NCBI GenBank assembly: GCA_004802705.1
Contig: SGPL01000415.1
Span: 1-29,492 of the forward strand
Source of the DNA: Bondarzewia mesenterica
Taxonomy: Eukaryota; Basidiomycota; Agaricomycetes; Russulales; Bondarzewiaceae
Length of the DNA stretch: 29,492 bases
Direction of reading: 5' to 3'
Within the stretch, counting starts at the first letter, position 1. Each line of letters starts with the position of its first letter. The notes beneath the pieces are model-generated. The model had not been told where the DNA came from and did no database searches. It saw only the letters and a program-made list of their open reading frames with translations. Positions 9,666 to 21,770 of this stretch are shown one piece after another. The position numbers were made by a program, and so were the translations under genes.

Positions 9666-11758
9666 AATCAGGGATATATAAAATACTAGGTGGGTTTTTC
9701 ATTTATTTGATAGTTTCAATTAGACATTAATAGGAGATGGTACATCTAGGACCTAAAAAGGTATATATCTCCAAGGGGCAAGTTTCACTGAGGGGTATGT
9801 GATGGCAAGGTGTTTCACTTCTAGCTATACCTTATCTCCCTTTTTATATATCTTGCCTTCCTTTGGCCCTTTCCATATCATCACCTAAGCCACTAAGTTT
9901 TGAAATGTGACCATGTCCTTCCTGATATCTTCTAGCCATTTCAACCTTTGCAAAGCCGTAAGAAGGGTGGCATCCTCTAGTATTTTTAGTAGTGACTATG
10001 AGATGTATCTTCATGATTAATTTAAAAGGGGCTTTTCTTATTGATGAGTGGGTAGTGAAATTGTGAGTGAATTCTGTGAAGGGTAGTAGGTCTGCCTAGT
10101 TATCACTTTGAAAGTTGCAAAAAATTCATAAGAATTGCTCCAATGATTGATTTGTTCATTCAATCTACCCATCTGACTGAGGGTAGTAGGCTATAGACAT
10201 TGCCTATTTAATTCCCAATTTTGTGCAGAGCTCCTTCATGACTTTTATGATGTACTGTAGATCCCTGTCTAAGATAACTTTCTTTGACAAGCTATAGTGT
10301 CTCTATATATAATTTTGATAGAGGTCTGCTGTTTGCTCTGCTGTGATGGTTTTGTGGCATGGAGCAAATACCACTCCATTAAACACATCATAGTCTATAA
10401 AGATTAAAATTGAGTCAAAACTGTTTGACAGAGGTAGGTCTGTGATAAAATCTATCAAAACTATTTGAAATGGAAGTGCATAAACATCCATTTTTATGGG
10501 AATTATAAGTACCCTAGGTCAGTTGGGTTGGTTTTTTGATGCCTGGCATGTTGCATACCCTTTGATGTATTCCTTGATAAATATTGTCATACCTGACCAC
10601 TAGAATTCCCTTTGTACTCTCTCTACAGTTTTCTACTCTTCTAAGTAGCTAGTGGAGCATGGGTCATGGTGTTGCTAGATAATTTCTCTACGGAGGCCCC
10701 AATCTTTTGAGATGTAGATGCATCCTCTGTACAAAACTAGGCCATCCTCCATGTTCCACTCTTCTACTCCCTAAGACATTGATCTAGGTCCTGCAGACTT
10801 TATGAGTTCTAAGGCTAGAACGATCTCATTGTCCATGTCCTTTGATTCTCAAATTTGGTCTTTCAGTATGGCTTTGATTGAGTCATTCAATAATAGGAGT
10901 GATTTTATGAATAGTGCTTAGTCTAGTAGGACACGTTCTTTGTTATCTTGCTTCTCATTATCAAAATCTGGTCTGCGAGAGAAGCCATCTAGCACACACT
11001 TTATTCCTTTGACATGGTGAATCTCAAAGTTGAAGCAGGTCAGGAAGGGCACCCATCAGGCTTGCCTACAGTTTAGCTTATGAGCATCCTTATAGAATGT
11101 TAAGTTCTTATGATCTGAGTGGACTTCTATCATGTACTCTGATCCTTTTAAAAGTGCCTCCATGCCTTGAAGGCTTAAATTATTGCTAGCAATTCCCTGT
11201 CGTAAACATCATAGTTTCACTCCATGGGAGACAATCCTTTAGAGAGGTAGGTGCATGGATGCTATCAATCATCTTCAGCTTTCTGCAATAGAATTCCTCC
11301 AGTTGCCATGAGCGGTGCATTCGTATCAACCCTGAATTGCTTTGTGGTATCAGGCTGGATTAGCACTAGTGTAGACATGAATGCATTTTTTAATGCATCA
11401 AAAGCTTTCTATTGAGGGTCCTCTCAGTGCCATTTAGCATCCTTTTTAGTAAGGTCATGCATGGATTGGGTGCCAACTAGGCATATCTCTTGATAAAATG
11501 ATGGTAGAAGTTTTCAAAACTCAAGAATAATTGTACATCCCTAACCCTTCGAGGTGTGGGCTACTTGGACAATCCTTCAATTTTAACAGGGTCCATCTCT
11601 ATTTTGTCATGAGAGATGATAAACTTGAGGTAGTCCACTTTGTCGACCTCAAAGGTGTATTTTTCTAGCTTCAAAAAGAGATTGTTTTCTGCCAACCAGT
11701 GGAGTATCTCATTTACAAGTTCCTAGTGTCTTTCCATATAGATTGTTGCCATCAGGAT

Positions 11759-11770
11759 GTCATCCATGTA
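11759..11770 (-). other. gypsy RT catalytic YMDD motif
   Basis: Minus-strand TAC ATG GAT GAC within EEVIIYMDDIL. Both Asp are kept; Met stands where Ile, Val or Leu is more usual in gypsy elements. Confidence 0.85.
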
Positions 11771-12790
11771 AATAATTACTTCCTCTATTATAATCAGGTC
11801 CTTGAAGAGCTCATTCATTATTGTTTGAAATGTCGCCAGTGAATTGGTTAATCTAAAGAACATGACTATCAGTTTGAACAGCCCTCAATTCGTGAAGAAT
11901 GCTGCCTTCTTCTAGTCTCCTTCTTTAATGTGGATATTATTATAGCCCCAACAGACATCCATTTTAGTGAATATATGTTTGTCCTTCAGGCTCTCTATGA
12001 TGTTTGAACTGAGTGGAAGAGGGTATCAGTTTTTGATGGTGTGTTCATTTAGCTTTCAGTAATCCTGTACTGAGTGAAGCTTGCCATCCTGCTCCTTAAC
12101 AAAGAAGAATGGCAAGGCATAAGGGGATTCAAAGGTCCTAATAGTCTCTCATTTTAAATGTTCATCTAAAAACTTATCAAGTTCTGCTTGCTCATCTCTG
12201 AACAGAGGGATTATTTTTGTAGATATTCTGTCTAGAGACTCAGGCTTTAACTCAATCTTATAGTCCCATATATGAGGAAGTGAGAACTATTGTGATGCCT
12301 CTTCTTCAAATACCCATTGGTGTAGTAGATAGTAGGCAGGGATAGACTTTTTGATTGATTTTGTTGGTTTATCCTTTCTTGCTTCTTTTACTAATTTTTG
12401 TGAGATTAATGTTGCTTTTATGGTTTTCTCCTTTGTAAATTTGTGGAGAATCTTTCTCAGTAATTGACCATAGTGCTAGTTCTATCGATTTGTTTTGCAC
12501 CAGTGTGAGCAGTTTTAAAAATGGATTGTTTTGCTTCACCAATCAATAGTCAGGTTGTGATTTCATAGCTAAAAGAGTCTTAGTATTAGTTCATTATCTC
12601 CGATGTCAGAAACATATAGCTTGGTTGTTTTGATGTGATCTCCTATTCATAAGCATAGCCATACAAATTCTTTGATCTTTCCTAGGACATTTTTTGTGTT
12701 GTCAATGTTGCAGATTTTGATCTCATTTTTGAGCTTTATAGTTCTGAGCCCATACTTTTGTACTGCTTTTCAGTAAATAAACCTTTTAGT

Positions 12791-12802
12791 GGCTCCGCTG
12801 TC
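12791..12802 (-). other. gypsy aspartic protease active site DSGA
   Basis: Minus-strand GAC AGC GGA GCC in IKVMIDSGATKRF, the flap-less retropepsin active-site loop. It is intact. Confidence 0.85.
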
Positions 12803-12829
12803 AATCATCACTTTTATTTTGATGTTTTT

Positions 12830-14570
12830 TATATTGCATTGAGATATCTATGATGCAATTTCTAATTGCTCACCTTTTGTAGATTTTATAAAGATAGAGT
12901 TATCATAGCAGCCCTTCATCCAAAGCCACGTCTTAAACTTTAGACTCATCAAAAATCCTCTTCTCCTTCATTGTTCTCCTCATCAAAGCCAGCGAGAGCC
13001 TCCCTTTCTTCTGTGGAGAGTTTTTTAATGACCTTCTAGAGTTCTTTTACTATCATTTTTTTTCCACTTCTCTCTTCTTCTTTCATGGTCCTAGTGCAGA
13101 TGTCGTGTTCAAGGCAATCCCTGGCTCAGTGTCCAGTGTTGCTGCACCTAAAGCAGTCCCTTCTTTCATGTATCATTTTCTGTCTCATTCTAAGAGTGTG
13201 TTAATGGTGTGCACTTTTGCCTTTCCTTTCCCTTCTTTTCCCCTGTCTATATCTATTGCATTAAAGTTGCGCGCCTTGCTCCCTCTTGGCACTCAGCTCC
13301 CCTTATCTCTCTGATTGAGATGATGTCTACCTAGAAAAGACTGCAGTTAATGCTATTAATTATCTGCAGTGGCAGCATTCTTATACCAGTCTTCAATTTT
13401 GCCTGGTACTGGGTTCTTCTAATAGACCTCTTTTATGATTACTGAATTTAGTGCTTTCATAAAATATTTGATGAGTACAGAGCTTTTGGTGGTCACAGAT
13501 TCTGACACTAAGTTTCTGAACTCAGCAATGAAGTCATTTGCCATGCATTTTCCTTGCCTGATTAGGGCCAGCCTTGTCTTGGCATTTGCTATGATGTTTG
13601 CATTAGTAAACTAGTCAGTAAATACCTTTTTGAAGGCATCTCACCTTCTATAGTCTCCCTTCTTCTCGAAGGCCTTAATTTGTAATAGCTTCTATGTCTC
13701 AGCTGTTCCTCTTTCTAAGTACGAGAGGGCGAATAGTACTTTTCATTATTCGTCTATTGCTCTTACATTATTTAAAAATTTCTTAGGTTTTCCTCAGAAA
13801 TAGATCTTGCATTTTAAAAAGAAAAGCCTGAAGTTTTCTCTCTTTCTATTGAAAGAGGTAACGGTCTTTATCTTTGGGCCAGATTTGTTGATGAACTAAG
13901 CAGTAGACATTCCTTGTGTCAGTGATGGAGGAGGTAGAGGTAAGTTTAGTGGTAATGTGTGATATGATTGGAGTGGTGCAGGCTGAGGGATTATACTAGT
14001 AAAGTTAGGTGTAGGTGGTACAGGTGCAGGTAGTCCTTAGCTTGGCTTAGGAGATAGAGCCAGGTTTTCAATCTGTGGGTTGTCGTAAAGCTCTTGGTAG
14101 ATGCTTGCTTGTGGAGATAGGATGGGTAGGCTGTTAAACCTAGATGGTCCTAGTGGTATGTTCCTCTGGTTATCTACATAAAGTGCTGCTGAGGATGCAG
14201 TGTTTTCTCCTCAGATTTTAATAGGTAGTAGATTTCTTATCTTATTGAATATTCAGGAGCGGCACTAAGTGTCATAGTAGACAGGATATATAGGTTTATC
14301 TCTATCTTTGTAGGTGTCTACGTGCATTCTCGAGAGGTATGTCTTAAGTGATGTACTGTATCTTTCTTTTGAAGAGACCTGAACTCCATCTGGTAGAGTA
14401 CTTCTAGATGAAATGATATCTATCCTTGTTTTAAAGCTGAGGGCACTTGCTGCTACTTGCACTGATAATGCTACTGCCTGCTGTCACTCTGGTGTCCTTT
14501 AGTGCTTCTCTGAAGATAGGCTACTTTAGGCTTTTGTTGCTTAGGCTTATTAGGCCTTCAAGTGCAACTG
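12830..14570 (-). pseudogene. gypsy gag with zinc knuckle, decayed
   Basis: Gag forms the particle and binds the element RNA. Pieces in several frames can be followed. An N-terminal part lies in 14265-14462 (AASALSFKTRIDIISS, VSSKERYSTSLKTYLSR). A Pro/Thr-rich linker follows (PAPVPPTPNFTS, LPLPPPSLTQG). The central capsid-like region around 13400-13900 is broken by many stops. Next is the zinc knuckle CFRCSNTGH*ARDC at 13114-13155, with TGA replacing the expected Trp, then an acidic tail (EEREALAGFDEENNEGEEDF) leading straight into the protease region. Gag and pol therefore seem to have been one long frame or a close frameshift pair. The exact start was not found. Confidence 0.82.
13114..13155 (-). 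other. CX2CX4HX4C zinc knuckle of gypsy gag
   Basis: CFRCSNTGH*ARDC keeps all four zinc ligands; only the aromatic residue after His is lost to a stop. Confidence 0.88.
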
Positions 14571-14633
14571 GATAGATTTATAGCCCTTAGTTCAAGTTTA
14601 GTCTTGGGTTTATTTGTGAGAGCTTGATATAGT

Positions 14634-15053
14634 TATCAAGATGCTCTAGATTCTGTGACTTGGCTTGATAGTTGCACTGATTTGTTGCCTCTATGTGGCC
14701 AAGATTCTGATTTAAGAATGTAGTCAGACATTTAGCCAAGGTTAAGTTGAGCTTATGAATGATGTCAAAGGCAGGGGCTGGCACCCTGTATCCTATTGTG
14801 CATAAGTCTAGGCTATTACAGAGCAAAAATGAACTTATATTAAGCTAAGGAAAAAGAAAGCTACTATGAAGATATAAATAGTGTGTGCTACAGTGCACAG
14901 ACCATGATAGCATAATTATATAAGTAGGTGTAAGAATAGATTGAGTATGTAAGGGATCATGATTGATCAGTCCACCTCATTAGAAGTGAAAGTGGAATGC
15001 ATCTAAAGTTAATCAGAAAAGAAAATACAAGTGCCTAAATATCATTCATGACA
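14634..15053 (-). repeat. gypsy 5' LTR (right copy)
   Basis: 420 bp, starting TATCAAGATG (the expected TG changed to TA) and ending CATGACA. On the minus strand the bases just inside it read CTATATCAAGCTC, which loosely resembles a TGGTATCAGAGC-type tRNA-Met primer site; that match is weak. It differs from the left LTR mostly by transitions, showing decay after insertion. Confidence 0.95.
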
Positions 15054-15058
15054 GATAT
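15054..15058. repeat. target-site duplication GATAT, right copy
   Basis: Directly follows the TGACA terminus and matches 7220-7224. Joining the flanks with one copy removed gives the continuous Helitron frame KINVDI-NDVRDKL. Confidence 0.92.
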
Positions 15059-15194
15059 CCACATTTATTTTATTTGCTCTGTCAATTTCTTTAGTCAATG
15101 CATTAAGCAATAAATATCATTTGACTTTGTGCTTCTATGTATCTTTATTTTCATTATATATATGCATATATATTATAAATAAACTGTTATATAT

Positions 15195-15197
15195 CCA
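15195..15197 (-). other. expected catalytic Cys position of the protease-like domain, read as Trp
   Basis: The minus-strand segment AT*SWIYNSLF aligns by memory with the SCAYDSLF-type start of this domain. The nucleophile codon is TGG instead of TGC/TGT, so the fold may be recognisable but the site is lost. The assignment is inferred. Confidence 0.4.
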
Positions 15198-17071
15198 GCT
15201 TCATGTTGCATCATTCTATTTGAATCTAAATAAACTTGTTTGTAGAGAAATTTGAATTTTATTTTATTTCTTATTAAAGCTATCAAGCTCTTCTTCAAAT
15301 TTGCTCTTTCTTAAAATCTCATCATTCAACTTGATTTTTTTAGATTATGTCATAGTATTAATCATTTACCTTTTCTTTAATATTTTTATTTTATCAACAC
15401 TCAACTGTTCAAGATATGTAGAACCTTGTGCAAGTACATATATATGTATCAAGCTCTTACTTAGATTATTCAACTCATTTTAATTATTATCAATAGCTGA
15501 TGTAGATGCTATTGATAAAGTTTTCTTTGATTTATATATCACCTTCTATTGTAAGTCTATATTTTCAGACTCTTTTATATTTACAATAAATAGGCTTGGC
15601 TTGGCCCATTTCAATGAATGATGAAGATATTGTGGTACATAATTATTGTCTTTTTATTGACAATATGTAATAATAAGCTGATGTCATATTTAACCTTGAA
15701 TATCATATGGTAGCTTTTCTTCATATCACATAGTTGTAATTTTATTTAGTATCTCTAGCTCTCTAAATTCTTGCCACAAGTCATCAGCTTTTAAACCTCT
15801 TATAATTTTTTTAGCATCAAACTCTTATATACATATTATGCCTTGTAAGTTGATCCACAAGATAGACATGTATAAAATGATTGATGTGAGAAATAATTTT
15901 GTGAATCAACAATATTATATAGTCTTGTTCTTCCTTATGATGCAAAATCTGTTATTGCAAAGTTTGGTATCAAAGAAACTTGAGTTTATTTGATATTGAC
16001 TATTTTATCATTAAGCAATTCACATTTAATGATAAGCTATCAAGTTATATTATAAATGGTAGATTTATGAACTTTATAAATACTATATTTAAGTATAGAT
16101 ATTTATTATTTATTTTTTCTTCTTTTCAACTATCATTCCCTCAGCTTCATTAGTTATACAACTTCAATATTCTAGAATGATTTTTACTACAAGCATATGG
16201 CAAATTCCAAATTCTGTCTTATAAGTCATCTAGAATTCTATTTGTGCTACAAAGTGGAGTAGAAATCTTTTTGCATGTGATATCTTTTAATCATTATACA
16301 AAGAAGCCCACTTATTGACTGAATAAAATGTTGAGACTTAGTGATTTAACTCTTTTGCAAATTACTCTATATCTAATTTATTTATTTTATCTCTGTATGC
16401 ATTATATAATGTTATGGTTAAAATATCATAAAATTTAGAGTTAGTCAGCTTTAAATTATCAATTCTTCTTTTTGTAATTTTTGAATTTAATAAAGTAACA
16501 TCATCTTTTATACAATCACGTTATCACATATTTTCTAAAGCTTTTTTAAACTCTTAATCTTCTTTTAATTAATTTCTCTGCCTTATATATTGCCTCAAAA
16601 TAATAACTATTATAAATTTATGTCAAGCAAATTTTTCTATAGCTTTTTATTAATTCAAATAACTATTTGTATGATGCATTTGAGAAAAAGTCACATTGTG
16701 ACTATATAAAGATAGCACTGAACTAGGAGGTAAAAGTTATGCAAAATTACCTGCACATATCATATTAATTCCACCAAATGCATAATTGAGTTCATTTAAA
16801 GCCTTGCATATTTGTGCTGATATATTGTATAAACTTTTACAGTCAACCATGAATACTTCATCGAAGAATATATAATCAACATGTTCAAGTCTTGCTTTCA
16901 CATTAGCAATTATTTACATGTTATTATTAACACCCCATGGTGTAATACTAAGTACAGAATAATATGTTGATTTTAAGACTTGAGTAGCAGCAGAACTAGT
17001 TGATGCTAAAACTAAAAAGTGATATAATTCATTGTTTACATTAAAAAAATTATTAATGCCTTTATAACTTG

Positions 17072-17098
17072 TGATTTTTCTGTTCCTGCCCTACCACC
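17072..17098 (-). other. Helitron helicase Walker A, mutated
   Basis: GGRAGTEKS: Gly-Lys-Ser has become Glu-Lys-Ser by a GGA to GAA change, which should abolish ATP binding. Confidence 0.8.
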
Positions 17099-18432
17099 TA
17101 AATACATTTTGAGTTGATCATCATTTTGTTCTACTGTATGATTCGCAACAATATGAAAGGCTCACTCTTGCTCATTATTTAGCTTGAATTGTATGATTGT
17201 ATCATTTATAGTTTTTTTATTTATCACTAGATTGTGCCTTGAAAGAATAAGTTAAATATGCTTTATTTATAATTTTTACCTCATTTGAGTTCAAATTCAA
17301 TAATAAATCCTTGTGCTTAAATCTTGAAGGCATCTTGACAGCTTGTTCTTTATAATTTGCAATTATTTAATCTCACTTACTATTTAATATTTGTTTTTAT
17401 TCATTTGATGTATGCTCATTTCTGATATAAAATAAATTATTCTTTAACACATTTGTAGTGTTCATATTGAGTATTCTATCAAGCCATCCACATGACTTCA
17501 ATATATAACTTATGATATTCATTTGATGTAAATAATTTACAGCTTATTTATTTAAATCATCTTATTTATCATTTAATTGCTTTTATGCAAATTTCATATC
17601 ATTTTCATCTAAAGTTTCATGGATATTATATTCTTAATCTAAATCATTAATTTGTTCTTCAGTAAAACTAAAAAGAAATACATTTTTAAATTTCTTTTTT
17701 CTCTGCAAAGAAAAATTATTGCGTGCATTATTGCATTCATATTTTAAATGCATAAATTTCATGATTTCTTCTTGTCTATTCGTAAATGCATGAGATTCAA
17801 ACCCTTTATTCTATGTGTCTTTTGCTATTTTCAAATTAATATCTGATCACCATAGCTTGATTAATGTTAGCATAGTTTTGCAATAGTCTTTCTTACTACC
17901 TTGATCACATCTAAGCAATGTGCCATCTACAAAATTTCTCACTTTACTTTGACTTTTAGAGTGAAGGATTAGTTTATAAGTTTCTTTTTATAAATGTAGT
18001 TTAATAAACTTTTAACTAATTTTCTCTTTTTTACTTTTAATTTTGACTTTATTTGTCAATTACATTCAATTATATAAGTTCATATCATTATATATTTTAG
18101 AACAATAGATATAATCAGATATTGAAGAAATATCAATATAAGTTTTATCATTACAACCTATTATGATCTTTTTTTTCATAATTTTCATTAGTTGAATCTG
18201 CACAATCTTGCTCAACTATTCTTACAAAGTTTATATAATGATCAGGATGTTTTAATAGATATAAAGATGCCATTAGTCCTCCAGTTTTTGCTTTTATAAA
18301 TGATGCATTAACTAGCTAAACTAATAGTTTTTACACTTTTTCATTTTACTCTAAAGTTTTATTAATTAATTCTGTATTTCTTTCAAAAATTGCTTTAATT
18401 ATTTTAAAGATGATATGTGTTTTTAAAGGTAT

Positions 18433-18456
18433 TTTTACTATATAATCAGCTATATA
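18433..18456 (-). other. Helitron Rep Y2 tyrosine motif
   Basis: YIADYIVK supplies two Tyr four residues apart and the following Lys, the strand-nicking motif of Helitron Rep. All three residues are intact. Confidence 0.75.
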
Positions 18457-18986
18457 TACAATTACAGCCTTAATTGCTATACTAGATAATAAACTTATGA
18501 TATTAGTATTGTATTACAATAAATAAGTTAAGCAAAGAGTAAAAGTATTTAGTCAAGCTTCACTTTTCTTCATTTGAATATATCCTGTATCTATATCAAT
18601 AGTGAAGCATGGATGAATCTCACGAGGAAATCTTATAATGCAACTTGGGCTTTTACTGCAATCATGAACATTTAATTGAAATAAAAGTCCATCAATATCT
18701 TTTTTATATTCAGATCACTATATTTTTTTTCACAATATTCACAATTATCATAAGTAAAATTATCACATACCAATGGCATAGCTCATGGCAGACATTCTGT
18801 TGCTTTTAATTGATTTATATTTATATTTTATTTTATAGCAAATTTTTCTTTCACATTCTCTATTGTTCTTGTTTAAAATTCACCTTGATGCACACCTTCA
18901 AGATATTCAATCATTCTCTTTTAAAAATCTGAGTCTGACTGCAATAAATGATCTCAAATTTCTTGTGAAGTAAGTGAGTTTTTTAT

Positions 18987-19010
18987 CCACAAAAGCATAT
19001 GCAAATGTAA
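18987..19010 (-). other. Helitron Rep HUH motif
   Basis: LHLHMLLW contains the metal-binding His-X-His (codons 18999-19007) of the Rep nuclease, intact. Confidence 0.85.
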
Positions 19011-21340
19011 AGTCAATTGTTCTTATTATTCAATAGTGCCATGGTAACTTGATGTATTACCATACATGCTTGAATGCTTTGTATTCACTCCTAAAACATG
19101 TGTTATAAATGCATCAATGATCAGTTTGAAGTATCATGCTCCAGCAACAGGATTATTTGTAATCAATTTATAATGATCATCATTTAAGATTTTTAAATTT
19201 AATTTAAATATTTCTCTAGTATCTACATAATATAATGACATTGGATACTTATTATCAGCTAGTGCAAATATAATAAACCATAAAGGAGCAGTAAGATAAG
19301 CTATTAAAGCTTATATTTTATTATGCATATATTTCTTTTGTGTTTGTGATCTGTCAACATGTTTAGCTATGTGATTAATGTCATTAAGAATTTGAAAACA
19401 AGCCTTTTCCTCATTAGTTGAAGGCTTCACTTGCTTTCAATCTATCTATTAGATTTAACAATGTTTCTTGATTTATATTTATAAGTCTATTTAAAATATC
19501 AAAAAAAAAAAAATTTTATTTGCAAGAAGATATTCACTAGTTGAAGAACCTTTTATTTGCTCATAGTTGAATGCTGTCAAAGGAAACAAGGGCTCAAGTT
19601 GAAATCATTTATCATGATACCTCAATAATTGTTTCTTTTGAGCATTTTTTAAAATATGTAATGTTATTTTAGAATTTCTCAAACTACTTAAACTATATGG
19701 AAATAGCCAAGGAAAAATTTGAGGATATAGTTATAGATTGTGATAAATTGATTCAGGTGTTTCAGCATGACCTATACCTAGCATTTTGCCACCTTGAGTT
19801 AAATGCTGTAATGCCAATATTTTTAAAACTTTTATTGATGAATTTATTACTTTGTTACCTATTAATTTATGTATGGTAAAAGGACATTCATCATTATTTA
19901 TGCTTTCTTCTCCATCAGTTTCATATTTTGCTATAGATTCTAACTCTTTATTATGTCCTTGATTTAAATAATATAAACATGCTACTGCAGGTTCATCATC
20001 TATACATGAATTCAAATTCTCTGTTGATATTTCTAAATCACTGTAATCTTCATGATTTAATTTTAACCATTCAAGTGCACAGGCAACTTTATTTTTTCAC
20101 ATTAAAAAAGGAGTCCATCTATGATCTAATTGTGTAGGCCTTGATAGTCTAGTATAAATATATATAATTACTTTATTTAACTTCTCTCTACTAAGAGGTA
20201 ATTTTGCATATACTTTAGGTATTGGTGTTAAAAAAAAATACAGTATTAGATTTCATCTTATGCATATCAGATGATACTCTAATTATATATTGATTATGAC
20301 ACACTCATGAAATAAGCATTTTCTTTATCTAAGTTAAACTTTTAAGTTGTGAAGGTACTTCTCTAACCTAATTGTCATTTATTAAGGATTCATGTGGTAA
20401 TTTGCTAATCTTCAATTCATGCATGCAAGAAGTGCAAATTAAATTACAATTCAAAAGTATAGTAGGTCCTTCAATTTCTTGTATAAAATTATCAGCATTA
20501 AATTATTCACATTATGTGATTTCTTTATTAGGTTGAAATAATATTGACAGACTTAATTTAGCTTTTGATAAATAATACAAGTCTTTTTAAAGAGTTAAAG
20601 ATGCACATACTGCACAAGAAGACTTTATTAAAGATTGTAATTTTGTTATATCACAAAAATTATTAATAATTGTGCTCAATAGCTTGTCACTTGGAGAAGA
20701 AGGTGAAAATTCTGAATTATTTATAGTTTATTTCATATCAGAGTACTCTTTGGATATTTTACATTTTTATAGGCTGCATAATCTTTTTCTTTTGCTAATT
20801 TGAGATTTTTTTTATCTCATATTTTTTATGCATTCTGCATTAAATGTAACATTATTATTAAACTTAAAGAAAATAGTTAAATGCTATTTACATTTTATAT
20901 TTCTTAATGTATCTCTTATATCTGATACTGATTCTTTTGCTTTTATATAAAGGCCATGTTTTAAGCTTAAAATTAAGAGAGTATTTTTTGTAAGACAATC
21001 AACTATATGAGATAGAGTAATCAATAATCATATCTGACTTAAAAGTGGACATTGTTGCTTCAGTTAATGAACAATGTTTAAAAAATTTAAACTTGTCACT
21101 ATTAACAAAATAGCTAGCTTGTCTAGTTTGAAAGATATAAGGCTTTAATTTTTCATATAACTAACTATATTCTTTTTTCTTAAAGTTACCACCTCTAATT
21201 TGAATCATTGTAGTAGAAGATATTGCTGTTTTTATGTCTATATTATTTATTAAGCTATAAGAATGAGAATAATATGTGTAATAATAGTTTAATATCATAA
21301 TTAAATAGCTTAGTATAATATATTGCATTGTATTAATAAA

Positions 21341-21770
21341 TAAAGCAATATAGTCATATTTATGCTATATTGTACAATATATCTTAATTCTTACAGAAAT
21401 AACTCTAGTTTGAGGACATGTAATATATTCTGTGTATATAAATAATAAAAATAATTTAATTTAATTTTCTAGTTTGCATATATAGATAGATGAATTGATA
21501 TTCTTATCATGCACATTATAATTAGCATTTTATATAATACATTTGTGAATATCTTCTGATTAAGCTTTCATTATGTCTTTTGACAGTATGATAGTTTCAA
21601 CTAATTTTTTTACTTTTAGTGATATCAATTACAGTGAGCAGTCCCTTTGAACAAATTTATATGGCATTTGCTAGTAATTCTATGCTTTTTAGCATAAATT
21701 ATAAAATATAAATAATAAAGTATAAAAATATAACTAAAAACTAGGCAGAATACAATAAAAAATGAGACCT
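21341..21770. other. AT-rich 5' part of the Helitron, no gene seen
   Basis: Very AT-rich, with no frame that I could tie to the Helitron protein. It probably holds the 5' untranslated end of the Helitron. The composition rises near 21770; a minus-strand TCTCATTTTTTATTG near 21755-21770 could be the TC terminus but lacks the expected flanking A. Confidence 0.35.

Larger units (their letters stand above)
9370..12830 (-). pseudogene. gypsy pol: protease-RT-RNase H-integrase-chromodomain, decayed
   Basis: The polyprotein cleaves gag-pol, copies the RNA and integrates the cDNA. In minus-strand order: protease IDSGAT (12791-12802 for DSGA). RT from about 12170 to 11500 with GYNNIHIKEGD, FFRLTNSLATFQT and YMDD (11759-11770). 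RNase H about 11400-10970 with ATGGILLQ, YDVYDRELLAI and SDHKNLTFY. Integrase about 10700-9700 with a GYATCQASKN zinc-site end and LIDFITDLPL (10303-10491) for the first catalytic Asp. The chromodomain EVYEVKSLL...LVRWKG lies in 9480-9665, and the tail ends near 9370. Stops replace Gln and Trp throughout, for example adjacent TGA TAG just after ILLQKAEDD. A chromodomain in this position usually directs integration to modified chromatin. Confidence 0.92.
7225..15053 (-). mobile_element. full-length Ty3/gypsy chromovirus, nested in the Helitron
   Basis: A complete 7.83-kb LTR retrotransposon. Its LTRs (7225-7647 and 14634-15053) align end to end, with TGTCA...TGACA termini and a 5-bp GATAT duplication on both sides. 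Internally, on the minus strand, are gag with a zinc knuckle, a DSGA protease, RT with YMDD, RNase H, integrase and a chromodomain, then an additional ORF before the 3' LTR. RT before integrase and the C-terminal chromodomain mark a chromovirus. The RT-RNase H text closely resembles agaricomycete gypsy elements known to me. All frames carry stops and shifts, so it is inactive. Confidence 0.96.
15059..21340 (-). pseudogene. Helitron Rep-helicase protein, N-terminal to protease start, decayed
   Basis: This is the rolling-circle transposase. The N-terminal part, near 21300-20000, is poorly preserved. Near 20015-19500 it reads GHNKELESIAKYETDGEES and LTQGGKMLGIGHAETPESIYHN, a block known to me from fungal Helitron proteins. 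The HUH nuclease HLHMLLW is at about 18987-19010, with GAWYFKLIIDAF-like text before it. The tyrosine motif YIADYIVK is at 18433-18456. The PIF1-like helicase follows: LNNEQE, then Walker A GGRAGTEKS at 17072-17098 (Gly to Glu before Lys), DEVFMVDCKSLY near 16840, and INMICAGNFA*LPPS near 16740. A LEILNKITTM*YEEKLPYDIQG segment near 15700 leads into the protease-like domain at ~15250. A run of 13 A lies near 19500. Stops and shifts are frequent. Confidence 0.87.
6546..21770 (-). mobile_element. Helitron, AT-rich, interrupted by a gypsy element
   Basis: Two AT-rich blocks, ~6546-7224 and 15054-~21770, form one minus-strand rolling-circle transposon once the 7225-15053 gypsy element is removed. 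The order is Rep N-terminus (right), HUH nuclease, Y2 tyrosines, PIF1-like helicase, then a cysteine-protease-like C-terminus (left). The terminal TC and the CTRR hairpin could not be fixed. The left end lies close to the copia-1 LTR and may have been cut by it; the right end is placed only by the change in composition. Confidence 0.85.

Noticed and set aside
13105..13314. Plus-strand 69-residue frame
   Set aside because: Antisense to the gypsy gag zinc knuckle.
14587..14826. Minus-strand 79-residue frame resembling the one at 7210-7416
   Set aside because: Both are chance reading through the paired gypsy LTRs, so the similarity is LTR identity rather than a gene family.
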